A DNA stretch of 64,000 nucleotides from Planomonospora sp. ID67723 (GCF_015711605.1 NZ_JABTEZ010000002.1:310001-374000), one strand, 5' to 3'; positions 1 to 9,050 are shown, counted from the stretch's first letter. Made by a program: numbers and translations. Notes: generated by a model not told the origin, from the sequence alone.

Positions 1-19
1 CAGGTGAAGACGGGTTCAT
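1..19 (-). CDS. 5' end of a gene running off the left edge
   Basis: Only the first six codons are in the window. They read M-N-P-S-S-P on the minus strand from an ATG at 19-17. A GGAG Shine-Dalgarno sequence lies at 30-27, seven bases before the ATG, which is why I call a start here. Nothing can be said about function, and the call rests only on this ribosome site. Confidence 0.35.
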
Positions 20-422
20 CAGGTTTCTCCTAGCCGTACGTCCCGGCAGCCGATCGGCCCCTAGGGGGTGGCCTTCGGTCGGCAGGTGGCGGCCGCCGCC
101 GCCAGACAAGAGGGAGCACACATGAGACCGTCCGTTTCTTCCATGGACTCCGGTCCCCTCCAATCGGACGACGACCCGGGCAGATGAGGAAACCCGTCGA
201 ACCGGTGACCCGGCGGATTCCGGACAGCGGGCCTCGGGCGTCCGGTACGCCGCTCGGCCGGGCCGTTCCCCGGGAGGGCTGATCGGCAGGGTCCGCCTGT
301 CCGCCGACCGGGGACCGGGCCGCAGAGCGGGCGTGACGGAACCGGGAGCAGCCTGGAGCCGCCCCGAAGCCGCCGGGCGGCTAAGATCCGCCTTCGGTAA
401 AGCGGACGTAAAGGGAGTGGCG
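20..422. other. intergenic region, no gene seen
   Basis: About 400 bp between a possible leftward gene and the SPFH-like gene. It is very GC-rich. The open frames in it are overlapping and lack ribosome sites, so I treat them as chance. It presumably holds divergent promoters, but I could not pick out a convincing -35/-10 pair. Confidence 0.5.
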
Positions 423-1346
423 ATGAGCGCACAGAAGGCCGGCGGCAGGCGGTTGCTGAGATGGTTCCTGCTGGCCCTCGGCGCGGTGGTGGTGCTGGGC
501 TTCCTGCTCAGCGGATGCACCCGGGTGAGCACACAGCCCGACGAGGTCGTCCTGCACTACGCGGGCGGGACCTTCGAGGCCATCAAGTTCGAGAAGTGCA
601 TCAACCCCTCCAGCGGAGCCACGCTGCTCGGGCCCGGCGACACCGGATACTCCTACCCGTTCGGCCAGCGGACCTTCGACTTCTCCGGAGCCGACGGCGC
701 CGAGTCCAAACCGCTCAGCGTCGTCAGCAAGGACAACGTCGAGATGCTGGTCTCGGGGGTGGCGACCTTCACGCTGAACACCGACTGCAAGACGCTCCAG
801 CAGTTCCACGAGAAGATCGGGCTGAAGTTCCGCTCCTACTTCGACGACGGTGAATCCGAGGGGTGGAGGCGGATGCTCGGCACCTACATGCGGATCCCGC
901 TGGACCGGGCCCTGGACGCGGCCTCCCAGGAGTTCGAGTGGCGCGGGCTGTTCAACGACCCGAAGGTGAAGCAGGCCTGGGAGGCGAGGGTCGGCACGCT
1001 GGCGCGGGAGTTCATCAAGGAGACGGCCGGGGCCGACTACTTCTGCAGTCAGAACTACGCCGGCAGCGGTGACTGCGGCGACATCTCGCTCACGATCCAG
1101 AAGCCGGAACCGCCCGACGCCCTGGTCGACGCCCTGGCCGCAGAGCAGGCCGCGAAGGCCGAGAACGTCGCGCAGGCCCAGCGCAACGCCAAGGTCCGCA
1201 CCGAGATCGAGTCCATCAAGGACCTGGTGAGGGTTCTCGGCCCGGACGGTGCCGTGCTCTGGCAGGCCATCCAGAAGGGCCAGGTCACGGTGGTGCCGGT
1301 TCCCCAGGGCAGCGACCTCAACATCACCCCGCCGAACCGGCAGTGA
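423..1346 (+). CDS. SPFH/band-7-like membrane-anchored protein
   Basis: This 307-residue protein begins with a basic stretch, then a hydrophobic segment around residues 13-31 ending in LLSGC. That could be an uncleaved anchor or a lipoprotein signal. The rest resembles SPFH/prohibitin-type proteins: a beta-rich region followed by a charged helical segment rich in Ala, Glu and Gln (AEQAAKAENVAQAQRNAKVR, about residues 240-260), typical of SPFH coiled-coils. Proteins of this kind form membrane scaffolds; the exact role here is unknown. I chose ATG 423 because GGGAGTGG precedes it; a GTG at 333 in frame has no ribosome site and would add a GC-biased tail. It appears monocistronic, since the next gene is on the other strand. 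Confidence 0.72.
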   Translation: MSAQKAGGRRLLRWFLLALGAVVVLGFLLSGCTRVSTQPDEVVLHYAGGTFEAIKFEKCINPSSGATLLGPGDTGYSYPFGQRTFDFSGADGAESKPLSVVSKDNVEMLVSGVATFTLNTDCKTLQQFHEKIGLKFRSYFDDGESEGWRRMLGTYMRIPLDRALDAASQEFEWRGLFNDPKVKQAWEARVGTLAREFIKETAGADYFCSQNYAGSGDCGDISLTIQKPEPPDALVDALAAEQAAKAENVAQAQRNAKVRTEIESIKDLVRVLGPDGAVLWQAIQKGQVTVVPVPQGSDLNITPPNRQ

Positions 1347-1408
1347 CCTTCACCGGTCCGCTCCCGGGGAGCCGCCGATCCGCTCCGTCCCCGTGGTCAC
1401 CGGCTTGA

Positions 1409-2389
1409 TCACCCTCTGCCGGAAGCGGGGCTGAGACCACCGCCGAGTTCGGAGCCGAAGTCCCGGGCGATCTTCCGCATGCCCGCGGCGAGCTCCTCCC
1501 GGTCGAGGGCGTCGATGCGCTCGGCCGGGCCGGAGACCGACATGGCGGCGACCGTCCGCGCGCCGTCGTGCACCCCGACGGCCAGGCAGTGCACGCCGAG
1601 CTCCTCCTCGCCCAGGTCCAGTGCGTACCCCCGGTCCCGCACCCGTCCCAGCTCGGCGAGCATGCCGGGCAGGTCGGTGATCGTGTTGGCGGTCCGCCGG
1701 GGCATCCCCGTCCGTTCGACGAGCGAGGCCACCTCGGCGTCCGGCCGGTCGGCCAGCAGGACCTTGCCGACGGCCGTGCTGTGCGGCAGCACCCTCCTGC
1801 CGACCTCGGCGAACATGCGCAGCCGCCGGGGCGATGGGATCTGCGCGACGTAGACGATGAAGTCGCCCTCCAGCACCGCCATGTTCGCCGTCTCGCCGGA
1901 CAGCTCCACCATCCGCTTCAGGTACGGCTGCGCCCACACGCCGACCATGCGCTCGGCCACCCCGCCGAGCCGCACCAGCGCCCCGCCCAGCGCGTAGCGC
2001 CGGTCGGACTCCTGGCGCACGTACCCCCGGTCGAGCAGCGTGCGCAGCAGTCGGTGGATCGTCCCGTACGGCAGGCCGGTCGCGCCGGCCAGCTCCGAGA
2101 TCCCGGCTTCGCCGCCGTGACCGGCCAGCGCCTCCAGCAGGTCGAGGGCCCGGTCGACGGACTGCACCGTGCCCATGGCGCTCGCTCTGCTCGCGCGGTC
2201 CGGGCGCCCGGGTACCGGTGGCCGCGCTCTTCGCTCGTCCGCTCGTTCCTCGCTCCCTCGCTCATCGGTTGGCTCACCGGGGCGCCCTTCCGTGCCCATG
2301 GCGCTCGCTCTGCTCGCGCGGTCCGGGGGGCCTGCCGCGTTCGCGGCCGTCGCTCCGTTCACGTGCTTCTCCGGGGGAGTGGTGCTCAT
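1409..2389 (-). CDS. IclR-family transcriptional regulator with repeat-expanded N-terminus
   Basis: The protein has an N-terminal winged helix-turn-helix (VQSVDRALDLLEALAGHG, then LPYGTIHRLLRTLLDRGYV) and the IclR effector domain, including HSTAVGKVLLA and a regulatory C-terminus. The family senses small organic acids; position after glcDEF suggests control of glycolate/glyoxylate use. ATG 2389 overlaps the glcF stop (ATGA) and has GGAGAAGG before it, so it should be translated with glcF. This start gives 326 residues, about 70 more than usual. The extra is a low-complexity Arg/Glu/Ala stretch holding two copies of a 38-bp repeat. An internal ATG at 2176 would give a normal 255-residue protein but lacks a clear ribosome site. 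Confidence 0.85.
   Translation of the reverse strand: MSTTPPEKHVNGATAANAAGPPDRASRASAMGTEGRPGEPTDERGSEERADERRARPPVPGRPDRASRASAMGTVQSVDRALDLLEALAGHGGEAGISELAGATGLPYGTIHRLLRTLLDRGYVRQESDRRYALGGALVRLGGVAERMVGVWAQPYLKRMVELSGETANMAVLEGDFIVYVAQIPSPRRLRMFAEVGRRVLPHSTAVGKVLLADRPDAEVASLVERTGMPRRTANTITDLPGMLAELGRVRDRGYALDLGEEELGVHCLAVGVHDGARTVAAMSVSGPAERIDALDREELAAGMRKIARDFGSELGGGLSPASGRG
2167..2327. repeat. 38-bp direct repeat pair inside the IclR gene
   Basis: Positions 2167-2204 and 2290-2327 are identical over 38 bp. They are offset by 123 bp, exactly 41 codons, so the frame is kept and the protein carries DRASRASAMGT twice. Between them lies a GAGCGA-rich stretch (minus-strand sense), resembling the one found between phoH and ybeY at 47.9 kb. 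The pattern suggests a dispersed repeat that entered the start of the gene. Confidence 0.85.
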
Positions 2390-3636
2390 GCGACCTTCTC
2401 CAGGCCGCGCAGGGAGGCGTCGAGGACCTGGGCGGTGTGCGCCACGGGGATGGGGGCCGCGCCGGACCGGCGGATCGCCGAGGTGATCTGCATGGTGCAT
2501 CCGGGGTTGGCCGAGACCAGCAGGTCGGCGCGGGTGGCGAGGACCCGCCCGGCCTTGCGGTCGCCCAGCTCTCGGGCGGCCTCGGGCTGGAACAGGTTGT
2601 ACGTCCCGGCGGAGCCGCAGCAGATCGACGATTCGGCGATCTCCCTCAGCTCCAGGCCGGGAATGGCGGCCAGCAGCTCACGCGGCTGGGAGCGCACCCC
2701 CTGGGCGTGCGCCAGGTGGCAGGCGTCGTGGTAGGCGACCGCGAGCGGGAGCGGGTGGCGCCTGGCCGCCGGCCCGAGCTCGGCGAGGTACTCCGCCAGG
2801 TCCACGGCCCGGATCGCCCGGGCCCGACCGGCCCACTCTCCGTCGCCGATCCCCTCGAAGATCTCCGCGTACTCCTTCATGGTCGAACCGCATCCGGCCG
2901 CATTGACCACGATCGTGTCCACGCCGGCACGCTCGAAGACCGCGACCGTCCGCCGGGCGAACCGCACGGCCTGCTCGGGGCGGCCGGAGTGCAGCGGCAG
3001 CGCTCCGCAGCAGCCCTGCGCGGGCGGGATCACCACCTCGCAGCCCTCCATCGCGAGCACCCGGGCGGTGGCCGCGTTGACCTGCGGGAAGAATTCGCCC
3101 TGCACGCACCCGGTGAGCATGCCGACCGTGGCCCTGCGCCGGCCGACCGCCTCGACGCGGCGCGGCAGCCGTACCCGGGAGGGCCGCTCGGGCGCGAGAT
3201 CGGCCATCGCCGCCAGGGACGGGTTGACCCGTTCGAGCCCGGGCGCGATCCTGCGCCGCAGCCCCGCGCTGAGCCGCAGCGGCAGGCGCATCGCGCGCAG
3301 CCGCCGCGGGTAGGGGAAGAGCTGGAAGACCAGCTCGCGCAGGGCCCGGTCGGAGGGTTCCCGGACGTGTTCGCGCTCCACCTCGGCACGCGTCTGCTCG
3401 ATCAGCTTGTCGTAGCGCACCCCGGAGGGGCAGGCCGTCACGCACGCCATACAGCCCAGGCAGGCGTCGAAGTGCCCGGCCATCTCGTCCGTCAGGGGAG
3501 TGCCCTCGACGTGCTGCTTCATCAGGTGGATCCGGCCGCGCGGGGAGTCCATCTCCTCGCCCCACAGAACGTAGGTCGGGCAGGTGGGCAGGCAGAACCC
3601 GCAGTGCACGCAGTCGTCGATCAGCTCGGGGTCCAC
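2386..3636 (-). CDS. glcF: glycolate oxidase iron-sulfur subunit
   Basis: GlcF carries electrons from the flavin subunits of glycolate dehydrogenase to the respiratory chain. Two ferredoxin-type clusters are visible near the N-terminus: C9-C12-C15-C19 (CVHCGFCLPTC) and C59-C62-C65-C69 (CLGCMACVTAC). The C-terminal half has two cysteine-rich CCG repeats (QGCCGALPLHSG and SSICCGSAGTYN), as in the heterodisulfide-reductase/GlpC family. At 416 residues it has normal length. It starts with GTG one base after the glcE stop, and its stop overlaps the IclR start, so glcD, glcE, glcF and iclR form one operon. Confidence 0.93.
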   Translation of the reverse strand: MDPELIDDCVHCGFCLPTCPTYVLWGEEMDSPRGRIHLMKQHVEGTPLTDEMAGHFDACLGCMACVTACPSGVRYDKLIEQTRAEVEREHVREPSDRALRELVFQLFPYPRRLRAMRLPLRLSAGLRRRIAPGLERVNPSLAAMADLAPERPSRVRLPRRVEAVGRRRATVGMLTGCVQGEFFPQVNAATARVLAMEGCEVVIPPAQGCCGALPLHSGRPEQAVRFARRTVAVFERAGVDTIVVNAAGCGSTMKEYAEIFEGIGDGEWAGRARAIRAVDLAEYLAELGPAARRHPLPLAVAYHDACHLAHAQGVRSQPRELLAAIPGLELREIAESSICCGSAGTYNLFQPEAARELGDRKAGRVLATRADLLVSANPGCTMQITSAIRRSGAAPIPVAHTAQVLDASLRGLEKVA

Positions 3637-3637
3637 C

Positions 3638-4897
3638 TCAGATGCCTCCCGCCAGTCTGCCGGGGGACATCCTCCGGCCGGGGTCGAACCGTTCCTTGAC
3701 CCGCCGCATCAGCGGCAGCGCTCCCACCGGACCCCAGCGGTCGGCGAGCCGGGCGAGCTCCGGGGGCGCGGCGAGCACGGTGAGCCTGCCGCCGAACGGG
3801 GCGACGTCGCCGCGCAGGCCCGAGACGAACGCCGCGAACTCCGGTCCGCCGATGTCCACGGCCGGCGCGATCTGCAGGACCGCCGAGGCCAGCGCGCCCC
3901 GCACCCGGGCGGGCAGCCCGCGCGCGGCGACCGCCGACAGCGCGCCGTCCACGCCCGAGGGCGGGACCCTCAGCTCCAGCAGCACCTCGCCGGGGGGCGC
4001 CCCCCACCATCCGGGAGCCTTCCCGCCGCCGTCGCCTCCCAGCACGGCCCGTACGGCGTGTGCCCGGTCCTCCACCGCCGCGCCTTCGACCAGCGCGGAG
4101 ACCGTGAACCTCGGGGAGGGCGCGAGCCAGTCCAGCTCGACCGCGCTCGGCTCGGCCTGCGAGGCCGCGAGTGCGGCGGCGACCGCTCCCGGGTCCGCCG
4201 GAAGGTCCGCGGTGATCCAGCGGCGGGCCGGGGAGACCGGGTGCAGGCGGAACACGGCCTCGGTGATGATCCCGAGCGTGCCGTAGGAGCCGGTGAACAG
4301 CTTGCCGAGGTCGTAGCCGGCGACGTTCTTGACGACCTTCCCCCCGGAGCGGGCGATCGTGCCGTCGGCGAGCACGACCGTGATGCCGATCAGCAGGTCG
4401 CGGGCGGTGCCGTAGCGGAGCCTGCGGGGGCCTGCGGCGGCGGTGGCGAGGGTGCCGCCGACGGTGGAACCGGGCACCGGGACGTCGAGGGCGAGCTCCT
4501 GGCCCTCGGCGGCGAGGGCTTCGGCCAGGGCGTCCATGGTCACACCCGCCTGCGCCCGCACCACCAGGTCGCCGGAGGCGTGCTCCGGGATCGCGTTCAG
4601 GCAGCAGGTGTCGACCAGCAGGTCGCAGCGGTCGGGCGGGGCGCCCCAGTGCAGCCTGGTGCCGCCGCCGGCCGGGACCACGGCGAGATCGTGGGAGGCC
4701 GAGACGCGCATCAGCGCCGCGACCTCCTCGGTGCTCTCCGGCAGCGCCACCCAGCTCGGCATCACTCCGGCCACGGCGTCGTCCGGATCCGCCTCGCGGA
4801 CCGTCACGCCGGTCCCGCGCAGCGCCTCGCCGGCGGCCCGGTGCGCGCCGGTTCCGTACGGTGCGTCCCGCGGACCGGTGTTCTGCGGCGTGCTCAT
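3638..4897 (-). CDS. glcE: glycolate oxidase FAD-binding subunit
   Basis: This 419-residue protein is the second flavin subunit of glycolate dehydrogenase. It shows an FAD-binding PCMH-type fold: VVPAGGGTRLHWG, then VPGSTVGGTLATAAAGPRRL, and GTARDLLIGITVVLADGT followed by GGKVVKNVAGYDLGKLFTGS, a hallmark of GlcE. The C-terminal cap ends with a FDPGRRMSPGR motif, as in the GlcD/GlcE group. The ATG at 4897 shares its first base with the last base of the glcD stop (TGATG), so translation is coupled. Confidence 0.93.
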   Translation of the reverse strand: MSTPQNTGPRDAPYGTGAHRAAGEALRGTGVTVREADPDDAVAGVMPSWVALPESTEEVAALMRVSASHDLAVVPAGGGTRLHWGAPPDRCDLLVDTCCLNAIPEHASGDLVVRAQAGVTMDALAEALAAEGQELALDVPVPGSTVGGTLATAAAGPRRLRYGTARDLLIGITVVLADGTIARSGGKVVKNVAGYDLGKLFTGSYGTLGIITEAVFRLHPVSPARRWITADLPADPGAVAAALAASQAEPSAVELDWLAPSPRFTVSALVEGAAVEDRAHAVRAVLGGDGGGKAPGWWGAPPGEVLLELRVPPSGVDGALSAVAARGLPARVRGALASAVLQIAPAVDIGGPEFAAFVSGLRGDVAPFGGRLTVLAAPPELARLADRWGPVGALPLMRRVKERFDPGRRMSPGRLAGGI

Positions 4898-6351
4898 CAG
4901 AACTGCTCCGCCCGCCCGGACTCCACCAGCGGGTGCACGCCCTTGCGCACGCCCGGGACCTCGCCGCAGAGACGGGGGGTGGGGAAGATCTTGCCCGGGT
5001 TGGACAGGCCGCGGGAGTCGAAGGCGCAGCGGACCAGTTGCATGGTGTCCAGATCGTCGTCGGTGAACATTTTCGGCATGTATCGGGACTTGTCTACACC
5101 AACACCATGTTCTCCGGTGATGGAGCCGCCGTGCTCGATGCACAGGTCGAGGATCCGGCCGGAGACCAGCTCGGCACGCTCGCCCGCGCCCGGCTCGGCG
5201 TCGTCGAACAGAACCAGCGGGTGGAGGTTCCCGTCCCCGGCGTGGAAGACGTTGGCCACCCGGATCCCGTGCTCGGCGGAGAGCCGGTCGATGCTCGCCA
5301 GCACCTCCGGCAGCGCGGTCCGGGGGACCACGCCGTCCTGCACGATGTAGGCGGGGCTGATCCGGCCGACCGCCGCGAACGCCGACTTGCGCCCCTTCCA
5401 GATCGCGGCCCGCTCCTCGGGCCCGGCGGCGGTCCGCAGCTCGAACGCGCCGCTGTCCAGGCAGACCCGCTCCACCTCGGCGAACTGGTGCGCCACCTCC
5501 GCGGCCGGGCCGTCCAGCTCCACGATGAGCACCGCCCCCGCGCCGCGCGGGTAGGCGCAGGCGACCGCGGCCTCGGCCGCCTCGATCGCCAGGGCGTCCA
5601 TCATCTCGATCGCGGCTGGGACGACGCCGCCGCCGATGATCGCCGAGACGGCCTGCCCGCCCTGCTCGATGTCCTTGAACGCCGCCAGCAGCGTCGTCAC
5701 GGCCTGGGGCGCCCGCGAGAGCCGTACGGTGACCTTGGTGGTGATGCCGAGCGTGCCCTCCGAGCCGACGAACGCGCCCAGCAGGTCGTAGCCGGGATCG
5801 TCGGCGTCGAGCGTGACGATCTCTCCGTCGGGGGTGACGATCTCCAGGGCGAGCACGTGGTTGACCGTGAAGCCGTACTTCAGGCAGTGCGCGCCGCCGG
5901 AGTTCTCCGCGACGTTCCCGCCGATCGTGCAGACCTGCTGGCTGGACGGGTCGGGTGCGTAGTAGTAGCCGTGCTCGCGGACCGCCTCGGTGATCGCCAG
6001 GTTGGTCACCCCCGGCTCCACCACGGCCCGCCGGTTCGCCAGGTCGACCGCCAGGATCCGCCGCATCTTCGAGGTCACCACCAGCACCCCGTCGGTGCGC
6101 GGCAGCGCGCCGCCCGACAGCCCGGTCCCCGCGCCGCGCGCCACGAACGGCACGCCGTACTCGCCGCATAGCCTCACGACGGCGGCGATCTGCTCGGCGC
6201 TCTCCGGCAGCACGACGACGCCGGGCACCGCCCGGTGGTGGGTCAGGCCGTCGCACTCGTAGGTGCGCAGCCGTACCGGATCAGTGATCACCGCCCCCGG
6301 CGGCAGCGCCTCCTCCAGCCGCCGGGCCAGCTCATCGAGCGTCTCCGTCAC
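4897..6351 (-). CDS. glcD: glycolate oxidase catalytic subunit
   Basis: GlcD is the flavoprotein that oxidises glycolate to glyoxylate. The FAD-binding PCMH domain is clear: FVARGAGTGLSGGALP, DPSSQQVCTIGGNVAENSGG and GSEGTLGITTKVTVRL. The C-terminal oxidase cap carries NVFHAGDGNLHP and GEHGVGVDKSRYM, conserved in GlcD and D-lactate dehydrogenases. Length is 484 residues, typical. The GTG start at 6351 is set by a near-perfect AAGGAGGTG ribosome site six bases upstream. It is the first gene of glcDEF-iclR; malate synthase lies upstream on the same strand across a strong hairpin. Confidence 0.94.
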   Translation of the reverse strand: MTETLDELARRLEEALPPGAVITDPVRLRTYECDGLTHHRAVPGVVVLPESAEQIAAVVRLCGEYGVPFVARGAGTGLSGGALPRTDGVLVVTSKMRRILAVDLANRRAVVEPGVTNLAITEAVREHGYYYAPDPSSQQVCTIGGNVAENSGGAHCLKYGFTVNHVLALEIVTPDGEIVTLDADDPGYDLLGAFVGSEGTLGITTKVTVRLSRAPQAVTTLLAAFKDIEQGGQAVSAIIGGGVVPAAIEMMDALAIEAAEAAVACAYPRGAGAVLIVELDGPAAEVAHQFAEVERVCLDSGAFELRTAAGPEERAAIWKGRKSAFAAVGRISPAYIVQDGVVPRTALPEVLASIDRLSAEHGIRVANVFHAGDGNLHPLVLFDDAEPGAGERAELVSGRILDLCIEHGGSITGEHGVGVDKSRYMPKMFTDDDLDTMQLVRCAFDSRGLSNPGKIFPTPRLCGEVPGVRKGVHPLVESGRAEQF

Positions 6352-6465
6352 CGCTGCACCTCCTTCGCCCGCCCCTCAGCTTGGGGGACGGAGCGGAACC
6401 CGTCCAACAGGCCGTCGGGCGGGTGCCGGAACACGGCGGAGCCGGACGGCGGCCTGCCCGGCCGC

Positions 6466-6511
6466 GAAGTCCCGGGGATCGTCCTGGCGGCAGGACGATC
6501 CCCGGGACTTC
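6466..6511 (-). terminator. perfect 21-bp hairpin after malate synthase
   Basis: Arms at 6466-6486 and 6491-6511 are perfect complements with a 4-nt loop (GCGG). The hairpin begins five bases after the aceB stop codon. There is no T-run. It probably ends or protects the aceB transcript before the glc operon. Confidence 0.75.
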
Positions 6512-6515
6512 CGCG

Positions 6516-8102
6516 TCACGGCATGCGGGCATAGGCGGGCAGGGTGAGGAACTCGGCGAAGTCGTCGTCCAGGGCGACCTCCTTGAACAGGGAGGTGGCC
6601 TGGGAGTAGAGGGCCTCGTCGTAGCCGGGCTCGGCCTTGATCTTGGCGAGCTCCTCGTCGATGATCTGCTCGACGAGCTCCTTGGTGACCGCCGCCCCGG
6701 TGTCGGCCAGCTCGATGCCGTTGTGGATCCACTGCCAGATCTGGGAGCGGGAGATCTCGGCGGTGGCGGCGTCCTCCATCAGATTGTGGATCGCCACCGC
6801 GCCCAGCCCGCCCATCCAGGCGGCGAGGTAGCGCAGCGCCACGTCCACGTTGTTGCGCAGGCCGGCCTCGGTGATGTCGCCGGGGGTCTCGGAGACCGCG
6901 AGCAGGTCGGCGGCCGAGACCGAGACGTCCTCGCGGAGCCGGTCGAGCTGGTTGGGCTTGCCGCCGAGCACGCCGTCGAAGACCTCGCGGCAGATCGGGA
7001 CCAGGTCGGGGTGGGCCACCCACGAGCCGTCGAAGCCGTCGCCGGACTCGCGGGTCTTGTCCGCACGGACCTTCTCCAGCGCGATCTTGTTGACCTCGGG
7101 GTCGCGGCGGGAGGGGATGAAGGCGGCCATGCCGCCGATGGCGTGGGCGCCGCGCTTGTGGCAGGTGCGCACCAGCAGCTCGGTGTAGGCGCGCATGAAC
7201 GGGGCGGTCATGGTCACCGCGTTGCGCTCGGGGAGCAGGAACTCCTTGCCCCGGGTGCGGAACTTCTTGATCACGCTGAACAGGTAGTCCCAGCGGCCCG
7301 CGTTGAGGCCGGCGGAGTGCTCGCGCAGCTCGTAGAGGATCTCCTCCATCTCGAACGCGGCCGGGTAGGTCTCGATCAGCACGGTCGCGCGGATCGTGCC
7401 CTGCGGGATGCCGAGCAGGTCCTGGGCCCGGACGAAGACGTCGTTCCAGAGGCGGGCCTCCAGGTGCGACTCCATCTTCGGCAGGTAGAAGTAGGGGCCC
7501 TTGCCCTTGGCGATCTGCCGGGCGGCGCAGTGGAAGAAGTAGAGGCCGAAGTCGACCAGGGAGCCGGACACCGGGGCTCCGTCGAGGAGCAGGTGCTTCT
7601 CCTCCAGGTGCCAGCCGCGCGGGCGGACCACGACGGTGGCCAGCTCCTCGTCGGGCTTGAGCGCGTAGCTCTTGCCGCCGGTTTCGAAGTCGATGGTCCG
7701 GTCCAGCGCGTCCCGCAGGTTGAGCTGGCCGCTGATGGTGTTCTCCCAGGTGGGGGAGTTGGCGTCCTCGAAGTCGGCCAGCCAGACCTTGGCCCCGGAG
7801 TTGAGGGCGTTGATCGTCATCTTCCGGTCGACCGGGCCGGTGATCTCCACGCGGCGGTCCACCAGGCCGGGCGCGGGCGCGGCGACCTTCCACTCGGACG
7901 TGCGCACGTGCTCGGTCTCGGGAAGGAAGCCGAGGACGCCGCCGGCCGACAGCTCCGCCTGCCGCACCTGCCGGGCCTGGAGCAGCTCGAGGCGCCGGGC
8001 GCCGAACTCCCGCTGGAGGGTGGCCACGAAGGTCAGCGCCTCCGGCGTGAGGATCTCGTCGAACCGGTCCTGGGGGGTGCCGGTGATCTCAACGCCGTCC
8101 AT
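6516..8102 (-). CDS. aceB: malate synthase A
   Basis: Malate synthase condenses glyoxylate with acetyl-CoA to malate, the second step of the glyoxylate shunt, and it also takes up glyoxylate made by the neighbouring glycolate oxidase. Family motifs include [45 protein letters not shown] and [12 protein letters not shown]. The start at ATG 8102 (528 residues) follows AAAGGAAG at good spacing. A GTG at 8126 and an ATG at 8114 in the same frame would add up to eight residues. Its promoter region holds an IclR-like palindrome, and an IclR-family gene closes the adjacent operon. Confidence 0.95.
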   Translation of the reverse strand: MDGVEITGTPQDRFDEILTPEALTFVATLQREFGARRLELLQARQVRQAELSAGGVLGFLPETEHVRTSEWKVAAPAPGLVDRRVEITGPVDRKMTINALNSGAKVWLADFEDANSPTWENTISGQLNLRDALDRTIDFETGGKSYALKPDEELATVVVRPRGWHLEEKHLLLDGAPVSGSLVDFGLYFFHCAARQIAKGKGPYFYLPKMESHLEARLWNDVFVRAQDLLGIPQGTIRATVLIETYPAAFEMEEILYELREHSAGLNAGRWDYLFSVIKKFRTRGKEFLLPERNAVTMTAPFMRAYTELLVRTCHKRGAHAIGGMAAFIPSRRDPEVNKIALEKVRADKTRESGDGFDGSWVAHPDLVPICREVFDGVLGGKPNQLDRLREDVSVSAADLLAVSETPGDITEAGLRNNVDVALRYLAAWMGGLGAVAIHNLMEDAATAEISRSQIWQWIHNGIELADTGAAVTKELVEQIIDEELAKIKAEPGYDEALYSQATSLFKEVALDDDFAEFLTLPAYARMP

Positions 8103-8118
8103 GGGCTTCCTTTCCATG

Positions 8119-8188
8119 TTTTCCACATGATGGAAAATGTCTTCTGAATTGTGGAATAGACGCTACTGGACGGTCACTTGCCGGTCAA
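8119..8188 (-). promoter_or_regulatory. aceB promoter with downstream IclR-like palindrome
   Basis: On the minus strand TTGACC (8188-8183) and TAGCGT (8165-8160) are 17 bp apart, a good vegetative promoter, predicting transcription from about 8153. The palindrome TTTTCCACATGATGGAAAA (8119-8137, perfect 7-bp arms, 5-nt spacer) lies in the early leader. More TTCCA half-sites occur at 8113-8117 and, reversed, at 8152-8156. IclR-family operators use TGGAA/TTCCA half-sites, but the arms here face the opposite way from the Escherichia coli IclR box, so the assignment is tentative. Confidence 0.65.
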
Positions 8189-8342
8189 AAGCCGGGGGTC
8201 CCTCAGGGCCGCTTCGGGGGCTTCCCGGATGGGGGGCGGCGGGCCGGTGGGCCACAGTGGAGTCACATCCCCCCTCGGAGGGATGCGGTAACGGGTCGTG
8301 AGAGGGAAGCGGGAAGCTTCCCGGAAGTCGAGGATTGGGCTC

Positions 8343-9038
8343 ATGAAGAAGAAGATGCTTGCCGCGGGGGCGTTCGTGGGCTCGGTCCTGGTGCTCTCCG
8401 GGTGTCAGTTCGACGGCTTCGGCCTGGCCGAGCAGGCCGTCTCCTCCTATGACGTGCCGGAGAAGGTGCTGCGGCTCACCGTGGACTCCGGGTCCGGGGA
8501 CATCGTGGTGAACGAGTCCGACCGGACGGGGATCAAGGTCACCGAGACGATCCACTGGAACAAGGAGAAGCCGAAGACCGAGCACGTCGTGACCGGTGAC
8601 ACCCTGGCGCTGAAGTACACGTGTCCGGGCGGGTTCGGCTCGGTGACCTGCAGCGTCGACTACAAGATCGAGATCCCGAAGGGGGTGGCGGTCAAGGCGG
8701 ACACCGGCTCAGGCGACATCATCCTGCGCTCGCTCAGCGGGGAGGCGGACGTCGACACCGGCGCCGGTGACGTCGACGCCACCGGTCTGGGCGGCAAGCG
8801 GTTCCTCGCCGACACGGGGGCGGGGGACGTCGAGGCGAAGTTCACCACGGCGCCGGACGAGGTCCAGATCGAGACCGGCGCGGGCGACGCCACGGTACGG
8901 CTGCCGCGCGAGACCTACCGGGTGACGGCCGAGAGCGGCGCCGGAGACGAGACCGTCGAGGTCACCAACCAGACCTCCGCATCCCGCACCGTCCGGGTCG
9001 AGACCGGCGCCGGAGACGCGAAGGTCCTGCCCTCCTGA
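8343..9038 (+). CDS. DUF4097-type repeat lipoprotein
   Basis: This 231-residue protein has a lipoprotein signal: MKKKM, a hydrophobic core and a LVLSGC lipobox with Cys near residue 21. The mature part is a beta-helix-like adhesin fold (DUF4097) built from short repeats of the type DTGSGD or ETGAGD, about six copies. Such proteins sit outside the membrane; their function is not known. The ATG at 8343 has GAGG eight bases upstream. An in-frame GTG at 8298 is less likely because it would bury the signal peptide. It appears to be transcribed alone and ends in a strong hairpin. Confidence 0.8.
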   Translation: MKKKMLAAGAFVGSVLVLSGCQFDGFGLAEQAVSSYDVPEKVLRLTVDSGSGDIVVNESDRTGIKVTETIHWNKEKPKTEHVVTGDTLALKYTCPGGFGSVTCSVDYKIEIPKGVAVKADTGSGDIILRSLSGEADVDTGAGDVDATGLGGKRFLADTGAGDVEAKFTTAPDEVQIETGAGDATVRLPRETYRVTAESGAGDETVEVTNQTSASRTVRVETGAGDAKVLPS

Positions 9039-9050
9039 GGTCCGCCCGCC

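Noticed and set aside
61-432. Minus-strand frame of 123 codons near the left edge
   Set aside because: Arg/Pro/Gly-rich product, no ribosome site, typical of chance frames in high-GC DNA.
3638-6256. An 872-codon frame that would fuse glcE with an upstream extension
   Set aside because: The upstream part is out of frame with glcD and Arg-rich; glcE has its own ATG overlapping the glcD stop.
8344-9038. DUF4097 repeats as an integrative or CRISPR-like repeat array
   Set aside because: The repetition is at protein level with variable DNA, as in beta-helix proteins.
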